This document shows positions 21,660 to 31,869 of a stretch of DNA of 64,000 bases, in pieces. Numbering within the stretch: position 1 is the first letter of the stretch; each line of letters opens with the position of its first letter. Made by a program: the position numbers and the translations under genes. The notes under the pieces were generated by a model. It did not search any database and had not been told where the DNA came from. It saw only the letters and a program-made list of their open reading frames with translations. The DNA is from Acanthosoma haemorrhoidale (Eukaryota > Arthropoda > Insecta > Hemiptera > Acanthosomatidae), in assembly GCA_930367205.1 (NCBI GenBank), contig OV884009.1:123946639-124010638 (forward strand). Reading direction: 5' to 3'.

Positions 21660-22350
21660 ATCTATTAAAAATCAAGCAACATGAATGGGAGGATACTGTT
21701 TAAAGACACATCGGTGTTTTAGGGGGACCTAGATGCAAATGATCCTTTTTACCACCATGACTGTTATGAAAACTTCTTTTTAGTTCATGTACCACCAAGA
21801 AAGGTCCCAAGAGGTTACCCCTGGAAATGAAAAAATTACAACAACAATGGAGGAGATTTATAAGTACTTGGATAAACACGGGTTTTTTATCAATAAACTG
21901 ATGGAGCCAAATTTCATCAGAAAAAAAGCCATCAGCGGCTACTATTAGAGCGAGGCTGACCCAGAAATATGGTGAATGTGTAATATTCAGCCAATGTGAA
22001 CGAGTAGTACTGTTGTCTGTTTTTGTGATGTTAGCCACAAAATATTGAATGAAGTGTGGTACTCATCAAGATGTCAGAGAAGAACTGATCAAGTAGAAGA
22101 GTGAAAGAGAAGAGCACCTGAGAATTGTACCAACTGCTGCTGGCATTATAAAAGATGATATCTGTTCCCAAGCATATGAAACAGATATGTTACCCACCAA
22201 CTGCCCATTTTCTAGACCAAGTTGAGGATATGGTTACAAAATCCCTCACTGTGTTCTTGGACTTGTTGGTTCCTGCAAAAAGAAGGGAAGAGAATAAAGT
22301 GAAAAGTAAAATAGTGTATATTGCCCATGTTATAATTACTGAAACTTGAC
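21660..22350 (+). pseudogene. Multicopy arthropod transposon-type protein, C-terminal part
   Basis: Continuation of 20270-20620. The + frames read GDLDANDPFYHHDCYENFFL, YKYLDKHGFFINKLMEPNFI, TVVCFCDVSHKILNEVWYSS, and finally ISVPKHMKQICYPPTAHFLD with VTKSLTVFLDLLVPAKRREE (ORF 22155-22349). About 1 kb of unrelated DNA, including the 89-bp duplication, sits between the halves. Stops throughout. The - strand ORF at 21700-22038 is its shadow. Confidence 0.5.
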
Positions 22351-22379
22351 CTTCATCCTTTCTATCCCCTACTCTACAC

Positions 22380-22529
22380 AGGGGTGAAGTGAACGATGTG
22401 GGCCCTGGAAAGCTGGGATGCTATGCTCAACAGTTTACATCAACTGCCGTGGCACCTGACCAACAGCCTACCGATTCAAGAAGAATCTGACGAAGAAGAT
22501 GAGGAAGAGGATGAAGAATTCAACTTCTA
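22380..22529 (+). other. Splice-acceptor-bounded ORF end with acidic tail, uncertain
   Basis: A pyrimidine-rich tract ending ctatcccctactctacacag precedes an ORF. From the ATG at about 22397 it gives MWALESWDAMLNSLHQLPWH and a tail EESDEEDEEEDEEFNF before a stop at about 22529. The acidic end looks gene-like, but the upstream partner exon, the phase and a polyadenylation signal could not be found. It may belong to the adjacent transposon relic. Confidence 0.25.
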
Positions 22530-23109
22530 ACAACCACATCTCTCTATCAACCCACTCTATCACCCCAGCATGTCTGGTCCTGATGCATGTCTCATATCAT
22601 TAGTTTCATATTACTTTTTTTTTAATTTATATTTTACTATTGTAATACCTTTTTTAACTATTCTTTTTAAATCAACGTTTTCTAAGAAAATTGTGAAACT
22701 TCTTTTCCTAATCCCTAGTTGTCTCTTAAAGTGTTGAACTTAAACAATATAAAATAGTTTATTTTCATAGTAACATTTATGCAGCTTAATTTTGAAACCT
22801 CTAAAACGTGTTTAGGAAAGTTTTTCTAACTTTTTGGTTGCCTGGATCAAATGAAACCCCATTAAGATATCTATCTCACATCCACAAAGAACATTTCCTA
22901 ACAAAATATCCCAATATTTGAAAATAATATTTCAACCTGGAAAGAGTCTCGTTTTATTTCTGCAACTTGGACACACGCTCAAATTTGATGTGATGCACCT
23001 GGTGGTCTGGGGATCTACTGGTAGGAAATACTTTTATGTCACTCCATATACTTAGTGGGGATAACAGTTGCATGAAGCATAGTACAAAATTATCATAATA
23101 AATCTGAAG
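22530..23109. other. No gene seen
   Basis: AT-rich sequence without supportable coding, repeat or splice structure. Confidence 0.4.
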
Positions 23110-23400
23110 TTTCACAATTGAAACAAACGCCTTGGTAGATTCAACTTGTGACCCCCCCCCCCTCTATCTCCCAAACTACTGACTCTATGAAAAACTTTTC
23201 TTATAGCAACTTTTATGTAAGTACATAAAAGTTTGTAGCTACATTTTGCATATAAAGTACTTTTTGCTGAAGTTGATAGTTCCCAAGACATTTGAGAAAA
23301 AATGAAAAAAGGTACCTTCAAAGTTATCCCCCCCACCCACTGCTTGCCCCCCACAGGTGGGGTCTTTTATTAGGTTGCACAGGACACTCCAACAAACAAC
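23110..23400 (-). repeat. Dispersed repeat, copy 2, inverted relative to 19777
   Basis: The reverse complement matches copy 1 from ctcaaatgtcttgggaacta through tactttatatgcaaaat. Here a C run (at about 23151-23162) and C-rich blocks (at about 23328-23352) flank the shared core, paralleling the G-rich minisatellite next to copy 1. Confidence 0.65.
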
Positions 23401-23521
23401 TGTACCAAAATTTAGAACTACACGATTTTTTTTTTCTCGATTTTTCCTTCGTTGCCTGGACTAGATGGTATATTATTTAAGAAAATGATACTGTGTACAG
23501 AACAATTGTTTTATACTTAAC

Positions 23522-23613
23522 AAAGAGAAGTGTTTATTAAGTCACCTGATTCCTTATTAGATTTAGAACTTTTTATGAAGATATCCAGCATAGGTTTATG
23601 ATTTAATATGTTC
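23522..23613 (-). CDS. Unrecognised - strand gene, exon E3
   Basis: A 92-base exon with a very strong acceptor (cattttttttttcag) and a weak GTTAAG donor. It starts with one base (G), which completes AGG with the AG left by E2. It then has 30 open codons (NILNHKPMLDIFIKSSKSNK, then ESGDLINTSL) and ends with one base (T), which forms TGT with exons X. The KPMLDIFIKS stretch loosely resembles a PIP-box but lacks the canonical aromatic pair, so no function is claimed. If the donor is not used, the frame stops one codon later, giving an alternative C-terminus. Confidence 0.5.
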
Positions 23614-23619
23614 CTGAAA

Positions 23620-24300
23620 AAAAAAATGAATACATATTTTTAAGGATATACATATTTCACAAGTAACAAAATTGTGCAAAATATCCTTCTAATAATATTT
23701 TATTTTTCAGTGACATTTTTAAATATTTTGCTTGATTCTCAAGTAGCTGGAACAACAAATGAAACAACTAAAATTCCATATTACAGTAGGGAATTGAGAA
23801 GAGGCGTGGAGCATGATAACTTAGTAGGCTAGGCAGTTGTTGATGCTATCAGTGAGCTCAAAAGGCATAAATAGATTAAATAAGAGGTAAATAAGGCATT
23901 ATTATTATTACCGGTTATAAGAATAGAAAATTTCCTGCATAACAAAGAATACAAACCAGGGTTATTTATTCAAGCTTGATGAAGATCCACTATAATATTA
24001 CAAGCCCTACCCAGCAAAACCAAAATCATTACAAAACCTCTATCAGACTCGGAAAACATTCATAACTATGCCCCGGATTTATATGCAAATGCATATGTTT
24101 TTTTAAATAACATGAGCATATATCTTCACGAATCAACTCAATGTAGTTCTTTTAGTGAATGTTTATGTTGCACATTTGGCCAAAATTTGTCTTTTGTGCA
24201 TATTTGGGCTTAAAATGCATATTTTATTTAATTTTTGTTCAAAGGGGGTAAACATTTTTTTAAGTTAGATGTTCATTTTAAATTAACAATTATTAAATGT
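23620..24300. other. Intronic DNA, no gene seen
   Basis: AT-rich intron between E3 and the Ty3/gypsy fragment. Short fragments without ORF structure. Confidence 0.4.
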
Positions 24301-25530
24301 TAAATTAAAAATTGTTTTTGAATTTAAATAAACCTGATTACATACCTAGGGATTTCTGATTTTGCCGCCTCTAATAATTGAGGAGCTTTTATTGGCTATT
24401 TTGAATGGTGATTTGTCATTGACCAATATTTTGTGGGTGAATCCCTTGATAACACCCATATTGTGCTTGAATACATTATTTTTGAAAGGAATTGTTTTGG
24501 TTATTGGACCAATGTTCAATGTAAGCGTCATATTGGATAAATCAATCTGTGGTTTCAAGTCCGATCAGAATTCAAATCCCAAAATACATTCACAACTCAA
24601 TTCCAGCACCACTAACATTATCAGTCTTTGAGATCATTACCCAAAGAAACATGTGTGTACAATTTTTGATCTATTTTCTTGGATTTTCTATTACAGACTG
24701 TAATGATTTGTAAAGTTTTACAGGGTAAAACCTGTAAATTCGAGACTATACATTGAAGTTTTACAAGACAAGCTTGACTAATGGTATTTATTTCACTACC
24801 ACTGTTGATTAAAATGTCAGGAGTTTTGATGCTTGACTTATTGGGCTTTTGATTTATTATTTAATTCTGTCTCCATGCTACCAAATATGGGATAGTTATC
24901 TGTGAAACCATTGTGTAGTGCAGGCTAAAAGTGTTCAGAATTTTTGGGGGTGGAGTTTGAATATTGAGCTAGTCATTGTATAGGGGGTGGTTGTGTTGGG
25001 GCAGGGACTTCCTCCCTACATTCAAATGTTCATAGAGCGAACAATTGTTTACGCCTCTCACTCTCCAATTTTTAGTACGCAGTTTGTGAAAATTTCTGTC
25101 ACCAGTTCCTTTCTTGTCCAACTGATCCTCAATGTAATCATTCATAAATTATTTAATTCCGTGTTTGTAATGTACAGCTGTTTTTTGTAATTTTCTCTAT
25201 AAGGATCTTCAATTTTTCATCAATTTTTGGGTTGATTTCAAGTTTACTTGTGTTAATTTCATGTTTGGCTGTAATTACATGTTCATTAAGGTTTAGCTCG
25301 TCTTTATTCACCCTGGTAATCCGTTCCTTCTCATTGAATCTCCGCATGATAATGGCTCTCATGTCAGTATCTGGCTGGGTTAATGATACACTAGTAGCCG
25401 GTTGGGGTGCCATCTCGCCTGTTCCTATTATCCTTAACACTTGTTTCTCAGAGTTGAATCATTTGATTATTCATCTTCGGACTGGTCAATATGATTTTCG
25501 TTGTTGTTCTCCATTTTAATACAACGTTAA
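24300..25530 (-). pseudogene. LTR retrotransposon gag/protease fragment (probably Ty3/gypsy), - strand
   Basis: A gag-like start MENNNENHIDQSEDE at about 25515 is followed after lesions by LRIIGTGEMAPQPATS and MRAIIMRRFNEKERITR (25153-25440 ORF). Further down, ILINSGSEINTI at about 24784-24840 is a retropepsin active-site block with Asn in place of the catalytic Asp. KPQIDLSNMTLTLNIGPITK follows (24346-24558 ORF), the segment after the protease flap and GFDFL-type loop. RT is missing. The + strand ORFs here are shadows. It lies in the intron between E3 and E2. Confidence 0.6.
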
Positions 25531-26210
25531 TATCGGTATAAATTTCCAATGTGCACCTGAATTGGAACTACAAGTCAATGAAGTGAAAATCAGTCTTTGT
25601 ACTGCGTAAGAAAGAAGTAAATCAACTGTCAACATTACTATGATGGGGGTAACTAAAATTTCAAACCATTTACAAGCTTTCAGTAACAAGGCTCTAAAAT
25701 CAGTGATGGCATGAATAAATCAAGAGAAATTATTAAGAGGCTTCGAACAGGAAACAAATTATACTTTAAGCTGAACCTTTGGTGTGCCAAGATCCAGGTT
25801 TTCTTATTTTATCTAAAGATAATACTAAGAGGCAAAAATCAAATCAGATTTAACATAGCCCCTGGGAGTCTTAGGAATTTTATCCATAGTAAATAATTAA
25901 AGTGCAACCAATTAATAAGTAGAGTAAACCTATAAGAATCTATACCACTGGAAGAATAAGTGTCAACCAGTAGTAAAGGAGGTTATAGTTAGGTCACATA
26001 AATGAACATCTCCTAATTAGTAACTAAGATTCAGTTCCAAGAAGATTAACATTCTTCTGAAAATTTCACTTAATATTAAAATATTGGGTCAAAATGATTG
26101 CATTTAGTCTTGTCCATCACATGGTTTCTACCAAGTACGATTGAGGAAATCCCAGTTGATATCTCTTTTTGCCAATTTTGCAGTGACACATAAAATTGCT
26201 ATTCTTAAAG
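25531..26210. other. Intronic DNA, no gene seen
   Basis: No supportable feature before the mariner end at 26211. Confidence 0.4.
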
Positions 26211-27380
26211 TACGAGGGTGGTCTGAAAAGTTTCCGACCTAACAAAGATACAAGACGTTTTTTCAGAATTTTATTTTTTATTTTTCAACATAATTTTTCA
26301 ACAAAAAAAACACAACATCCTTGTAACTCTACACACTTCTCCCAGTGATGCTCCCATCTCTGTAACCCGTCCAAATAGTACTCGGCGTTTTTCTCTGCAA
26401 AATAATCGTTCACGAAGGTGATTTCCTCTTTATTTGACGAAAATCTCTGTCCTCCGATCGCAATTCTTAGATGAGGGAACAAAAAGAAGTCGCTTGGGGC
26501 TAGATCTGGTGAGTAAGGCGGATGGTCAAGCAGTTCAAACCGTAATTCATGGATTTTCGCCATGGCAACCACTGATGTGCGAGACGGTGCATTGTCTTGG
26601 TGAAACAGGATTTTCTTTTTCTGCAAATGTGGCCGTTTTTCCGCAAGTTCTGCCTTCAGCTTGTCAAGTAATGATGCATAGTATGCTCCTGTAATGGTTT
26701 TTCCTTTTTGAAGATAATCGATTAAAATAACTCCATGACTATCCCAAAAAACAGTCGCCATCACTTTCCCAGCCGAAAAAACAGTTTTTGCTTTTTTTGG
26801 AGCCGGTTCCCCTTTGCAGTCCACTGTTTGGACTGTATTTTTGTTCCAGGCGTATAATGGTGTATCCAAGTTTCATCCACAGTAATTAATCGGCGCCAAA
26901 ACTCGGATTTATTGAGCCTAAACTGCGCCAACAAAGCGTTGGAAATGTTCATTCGAACACGTTTTTAGTCTGAACTTTGGCGATGTTTTCGTCGGTAGTT
27001 GCAGTTTTTGGACGTCCCGAACGTTCATTGTCTCCCAAGCTGTTACGACCACGTTTAAATTCAGCTGCCCAAAATTATACTGTGGTAGATGATGGTGCAG
27101 AGTCCCCATACACAGAATCCAACTCATCTTTGATTTGCGTAGGCGTATTGCCTTTCAAAAATTAATATTTAATGACCACTCGATACTCGATTTTGTCCAT
27201 TTTCATAAAAACACTCACATCGACTCGCTCAAACGACTGTTACACAACAACTGCGCGTCCAAAATGGCTGAAACTTTGGTGAGTAACTGTCAACAGATGA
27301 ACAACGAAATTCACTAGCTTTTATTTACGACTGCTCCTATCTTCATGTTGAGGTCGGAAACTTTTCAGACCACCCTCGTA
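26211..27380 (-). mobile_element. mariner transposon, copy 1
   Basis: The terminal repeats tacgagggtggtctgaaaag (left) and ctttcagaccaccctcgta-type complement (right) enclose a mariner transposase on the - strand. The ends are TA. Relative to copy 2 (59864) it lacks about 110-140 bp around 26966, covering the second helix-turn-helix. The same 322-bp segment follows both copies, and an extra terminal repeat lies at 27717-27738. Confidence 0.9.
26285..27160 (-). pseudogene. mariner transposase, copy 1, disrupted
   Basis: The 194-codon ORF at 26285-26869 holds the catalytic core: HQDNAPSRTSVVAMAK and YSPDLAPSDFFLF, with 34 residues between the two Asp, so D34D. The upstream ORF 26761-26952 holds ITVDETWIHHYTPG with the first catalytic Asp. 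The N-terminal part (26918-27160) is shortened by the deletion and shifted in frame. The catalytic triad is present but the open frame is broken by at least two lesions. It would bind the terminal repeats and cut and paste the element. Confidence 0.9.
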
Positions 27381-27702
27381 GATATCGATTCAAGAGACCT
27401 ATATCGATTCATCCTTGACTTCATCAAGAGTTTGGGAGAATCCAGGAAGAACAATAGCATAGAGGCATGGATGTAACATAAGGCTCTTTTATCTATCTAT
27501 CTATCTATAGTGCATGGAAGTGATTATAGATTTTCCCAATTCTAACAGAAGATTCAAGGCCAACAAAAAATAAGGGTAAAAGTATTTTACAGTCCATTTG
27601 TGCTGTGAGCTTGCACACTGAACATTTATTACTTTTCGAACCTTGAACACTAATGAGCTTCATTTATTTTTGGATTGTTTCAACTGAAGTTGTAGGGTGA
27701 TT
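27381..27702. repeat. 322-bp segment shared with 61144-61465, copy 1
   Basis: From gatatcgattcaagagacct to ttgtagggtgat this segment matches 61144-61465 almost base for base (one visible difference, aacaatagc/aacagtagc). It includes a (TCTA)n microsatellite at 27491-27508. It is outside the normal mariner ends yet travels with both copies, so it appears to be a passenger. No ORF. Confidence 0.9.
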
Positions 27703-27738
27703 GGGGGGGGGGGGGGAACTTTTCAGACCACCCTCGTA
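27703..27738. repeat. G14 run plus extra mariner outer end
   Basis: Fourteen G at 27703-27716 lead into aacttttcagaccaccctcg plus ta at 27717-27738. This equals the last 22 bases of the mariner right terminal repeat. The first 8 bases of that repeat are replaced by the G run. This second outer end would let 26211-27738 move as one composite unit. Confidence 0.85.
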
Positions 27739-28019
27739 TTTGTGTTTTGGTGTCTATAAAATATAATTTGTAGTTAGCAGGTGGGTGCCATGCAAATATT
27801 TGATAATATTTCAAAATACAGAATGAAACTATTTGTAAAAAAAAAAAATTATATAATCTCATATCTTCTTTACAACCGAGATGTTAAACGAACGTTTGCC
27901 ACTTAGAATATTATGAGATTGATCATAAAAAATAAAATTATTAGAGTTACAGGTGCCGAATTGTTAGCAGTGGGCTTTTTTATAGGTTTAAAATAAAAAA
28001 ATTAAGAACTAAAACTTGC

Positions 28020-28132
28020 CTTTTAATAGATGATTTTCTTTTACTTGTACATCCAATTTTGTGTGGAGTAATCAAAGATTTTTTTCCTGGGCATTCTGGA
28101 GAACTGTTATCAATAATTTCTTCCTCCTGAAT
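28020..28132 (-). CDS. Unrecognised - strand gene, exon E2
   Basis: A 113-base exon with acceptor cttttgtttttcag and a GCAAGT donor (GC-AG intron). Phase 0 at the start; 37 open codons (IQEEEIIDNSSPECPGKKSL, then ITPHKIGCTSKRKSSIK), ending two bases into a codon (AG). Joined to E3 (G) the codon is AGG, Arg. Acidic then Ser/Lys-rich, as in disordered nuclear proteins, but no family was recognised. An alternative is that translation runs through the donor to a stop at about 27980. Confidence 0.55.
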
Positions 28133-29050
28133 CTGAAAAACAAAAGTTTTCAAAAATTCAATAGTACTTACATATAACCAATACTGAAATTTCAGTGAAA
28201 ACAGATAATGTGATATTTGTGAAGATATCCTAGTTTCGTTGGTCTTGCCTACCAATATAACTATAGAATCACTTAATAATAAAGACATAAGGTCCATTAA
28301 ATCCTGTGGAGACGGATTAGAAAAGAAGATCAATAAATAAAATGGAGGAAATAAAAATAAAACCAACAAAACTTTAGGAATTTTGTTTTCCTATGTCTGA
28401 ATCATATGGCAGCTGCGGCCGGCCATATGATTTATAATAGATGGCTGACTCCAACATACACAGGACCACAAACAGTTAAGATCGGGAACATTGCAAGACA
28501 TGTATTATATTCCAGACATCAATATTGAATACAAAGCTTCATAACTTAGGTGCTCTGGACTAAGGCATGGTCTGGAGGCTGCCGACCTCGAACCTTTGCT
28601 TAAATATATTTATAGACAGGCCTACCACCCTTCTAGAGAAACCTAAAAAAAACTTTAAATTCAGCCATAAATTTAAAGCAACTTATAATTTCTTAGGCCC
28701 AAGGAGCAAATTTAAAACATTAAATAACTATTGCGGTACTAGGAGTAAGTATAAAATTAGATCAATTCAATTGGCGAGTGTGTGTGTGTGTGTAATTTTT
28801 CAGATCGGAGCCAGAAGAGAGTAATTGGCTCTAACTTCCCATTAAATAATATTAAGAGTTTTGCAAACTCCTCATATCAATTCCTGGGACTAACTAACTA
28901 TTTGCAACGCATTAACAAAACACATTTTAAGGAAGTGGCTAAAATAAGAGACTTAAAAGAAAAAAAACTTCTTGGACATGGATAGGTTACATGTTTAAAA
29001 ATCATAGTAATAGAACAGTAATAATAAACCGACACTAATAAATTAACAAA
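28133..29050. other. Intronic DNA; (GT)n run at 28779-28791
   Basis: AT-rich with a short gtgtgtgtgtgtg microsatellite. Two + strand ORFs (28567-28824, 28782-28985) show no recognisable domain. Confidence 0.4.
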
Positions 29051-29053
29051 AGT

Positions 29054-29468
29054 TTAGAATAGTGATTCGTCCATAGTCCAATAACTGTGTTCTCGAGCAA
29101 AAGCCAGCCGTGTAACTCTGTGAGTTCTGGTCAATTCTGGTCCTTTTACTGGGCGAAAAGCCATTAGTCCATACTCATTTAATCTTCTCCGAGCAGTACG
29201 TTCAGAAATTTGCACACCTCGAACTTCTTGGAGCTGATGAATCGCTTGAACAACGGTAAGGTGCCGGTTTTGTAAAATTCTGTGGTTCTGTTGCCCTAGG
29301 CCGTCCAGAACCGGCCCTTCTATGGCAAGGCCCAGTTTCTCAAAAACGCCTGACGGCGTCTCGTAGAGTTTCATAGGGAACTCCAATGGCATTAGCTGCA
29401 TATCTAATGGAACGTCCATCATCAATAAGTGCCACACCACGTGCAACATCCTCAGCACGAAGAGGCAT
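29054..29468 (-). pseudogene. Tc1-like transposase N-terminal half
   Basis: Starts MPLRAEDVARGVALIDDGRS at 29468 with a psq-like HTH (IRYAANAIGVPYETLRDAVR). A frameshift near 29340 follows, then LQEVRGVQISERTARRRLNE (second HTH), then GPELTRTHRVTRLAFAREHS and YWTMDESLF, where the DE corresponds to the region of the first catalytic Asp. The rest of the DDE domain is lost. Dead copy. Confidence 0.75.
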
Positions 29469-29766
29469 TTTTAAACTTGAAATTGAGAAAATTAAAATAT
29501 CGAAGCTAAAAACTAAGAAATTTGCTGCACCAGAACGCAAATGACACTGAATAAGCATTTTTAATTCCATGGAAAGTAAACATTGGGAACGACAGTCCTT
29601 TAATTGAATTAAGGATTATGGGTTACTATCCTCTATATTGACATTTCTAATTGAAAAAAAATACATATTTATTCATAAAAAAAAAATTGACCAATCCAAA
29701 GCAGAAATATTGTGAGATGAAAACATGAAAAAATCAGGTGGGTGGAATTTTTTGCTTGTCAGTGTA
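29054..29766 (-). mobile_element. Tc1-like transposon, truncated
   Basis: The right end is at 29766. Read inward on the - strand it begins TACACTGACAAGCAAAAAAT, a Tc1-type terminal repeat. The transposase starts inside at 29468. The element stops abruptly at about 29054 within the region leading to the first catalytic Asp, so the left half and left end are missing. Confidence 0.75.
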
Positions 29767-30830
29767 TGTAATATAAAAGATTTAAAATTTATAAATATGC
29801 ATCTAAAATCATCACAAACCCTGAGATGTCTCATATAAAATTTTAAAATAAACTGCTAACTATACGAAGTCTTTTCTTCCTTACATATTTACAAATAAAG
29901 TTATTTAAACAAAAATAAATTTCAACAATAGGAATCACAACAATATATTAAAAAACACATCTTTAAACCATAAAATGTAGTACTGAATATTCCAGGGAAT
30001 ATTAGAGAGAATGCGGGCAATGTCAAGCAGTTTATTTGACAGAACTTTTAGAAAACCTATTACATTAAAAGAACAATTATCGAGAAAGGAGTGTCCATTC
30101 TAGCAAACACATACACATATAAATATAATACTAAGAGTCTACTGTTAATACCTGTATGACATGAAAACGCTCCAAATTTATGATTAATTAATAATTAATA
30201 AGCCCACTTCACAAATAAATGGACCAACATAAAATTAATAAAGTAAAATAAAACTGGTGAGTACAACAACCTGGCAAATTTGAAAAGACAAGCTGTAAAC
30301 AAAAATACTAATCAACCCATTACTGACAAATCTTCGCAGGTGCAGTGACTAGCCCGCCTTCTTCCAGGAGTCTACACTTTTCAAGTAGTGTGTATTCAAT
30401 AAGCATATATTAATATTGAGCAGTTATTAAATGTAATTCCAACCAACAGTGTGTATGTCAAACTGATCATGGGAATCATCAAACTAATATGGGATATTAG
30501 TTAATAAGCAATTACTTGTATTATTTGTTGTAATTTTATGTAGTATAGGACATAGAAGTCTTGATTTTTACATCAGTACTTCCAATCCAAATCAGATATA
30601 AACTTTTAGAAAACATAGACGAGTAGGCTCACACCACTCATGAAGATTGATAAAAAACTTGCTTTTGTTACAGAAATTGAAATCCGTACAATTTGCAGGT
30701 GTAGTCTGTTAATTTTAGGTAGTATCAGTTACAAACAGAATAATTGAATTAAATCAGTGTCATGGAGACGGCACTGTTTTTCTTATATTTTCACTAATAG
30801 TAATATTAAAGCATGAGATGATTTAGCGAT
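29767..30830. other. No gene seen
   Basis: AT-rich intron of the - strand gene model. No repeat or ORF could be supported. Confidence 0.4.
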
Positions 30831-30833
30831 TAT

Positions 30834-31400
30834 TTCATTTAAATTAAAAAAGGGTTTCTATGGCTTCATTAAAATCATAAACCCCTAAGTTTTTACTCAT
30901 ATCCCTGTCTGTATTGGTCTTTGTGAGAACCCAATTCAAGCTAGAGGCATGGAATTTTACATAGGGGTCCCATTTGAGACTGGGAAGAATTGAAAAATGT
31001 AGTCATCTCCTTAAAACATAATTGAGTCTCATTAATTAACTAATTAATTAATTGTTATTTTTAAAAAAATAACTTTTCTATACTTTTGAGTAGGGTATCA
31101 AATTAAAGACGTCCACATCTAGATAAGCAATATATAAATATTGCTGTTTTATCAAACTGCAAGCACATCAAGCCATTAATATTGTGTTCACAACTTTAAC
31201 TATACCAGTGTTTTTTGTTTTTTTTAGGAGGCATAATAGTTGCATGGCGGTTCCATTATGGTAAAAATATAACCAGCCCCATGAAAAATAAAAAAGAGTC
31301 AATCAATTGTCACTAAATAATAAATATTTCCTGATCATATTATGAAGGGTATCAAATTAAAGGTCTCAACTTTCTTATTAATAATATCAAATAAAATGAA
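30834..31400 (-). repeat. Dispersed non-coding repeat related to 8126-9600
   Basis: On the - strand it contains aaattccatgcctctagctt (30940-30960 region), the motif described at 8126-9600, here next to a TTAATTAA-rich run. The phrase gggtatcaaattaaag occurs twice (about 31093 and 31348), suggesting two diverged units in tandem. Confidence 0.5.
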
Positions 31401-31860
31401 AAATAAACTTTATTCTGTGATATTAGACCCCTAAGAATAATAAAAATGGCATTTATATAAGGCCACAGTCTGGCCAATGCATACATCTTAACAACAGCTT
31501 ATTGTATTTTAGATAAAACAAAATTAAATCTTAAGCTATAGAATTGGCTCTCAAATAGACAGTGACGAGTGGGCTATTGAGAGGAAAGAAGACATTTATA
31601 AAGGCAAGATTTGAAAACTGAGAGGGAAGAATAATTACAGATATTTCCAAAGGGTATATTCGGACGAGAAAGGAGTGATTGTAAAAAAAGTGGATCAGTG
31701 AGTAAAATGGTAGAGGTCGGATTAGAGAGATCATGTGTGCCGGAATGGATGGAGGCTTACAGCTTTAGGAAATTATATATGGCTAATAGGGTTTTATTGG
31801 AAGTAATGTATGTAATGTTTTGGGGCTTTGAGGGGCTAGTATCACAAAGTCATTAAAAGT
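31400..31860 (-). pseudogene. CR1/L2-like LINE, 5'-truncated, - strand
   Basis: The C-terminal block FFYNHSFLVRIYPLEISVII then LPSQFSNLAFINVFFPLN (ORF 31531-31734) precedes a 3' end reading ttcttaggggtctaatatca then cagaataaagttt on the - strand. The same 3' end closes the copies at 10605, 33490, 47692 and 49796. Confidence 0.65.
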
Positions 31861-31869
31861 GACAGTAAA

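Noticed and set aside
23522..23613. Calling exon E3 a PIP-box protein
   Set aside because: KPMLDIFIKS is only loosely like a PIP-box and lacks the Q and the aromatic pair. Naming a function would go beyond the sequence.
26434..26694. + strand ORFs across both mariners (also 26977-27317, 60046-60318, 60649-61080)
   Set aside because: They are antisense shadows of the mariner transposase, whose motifs read clearly on the - strand.
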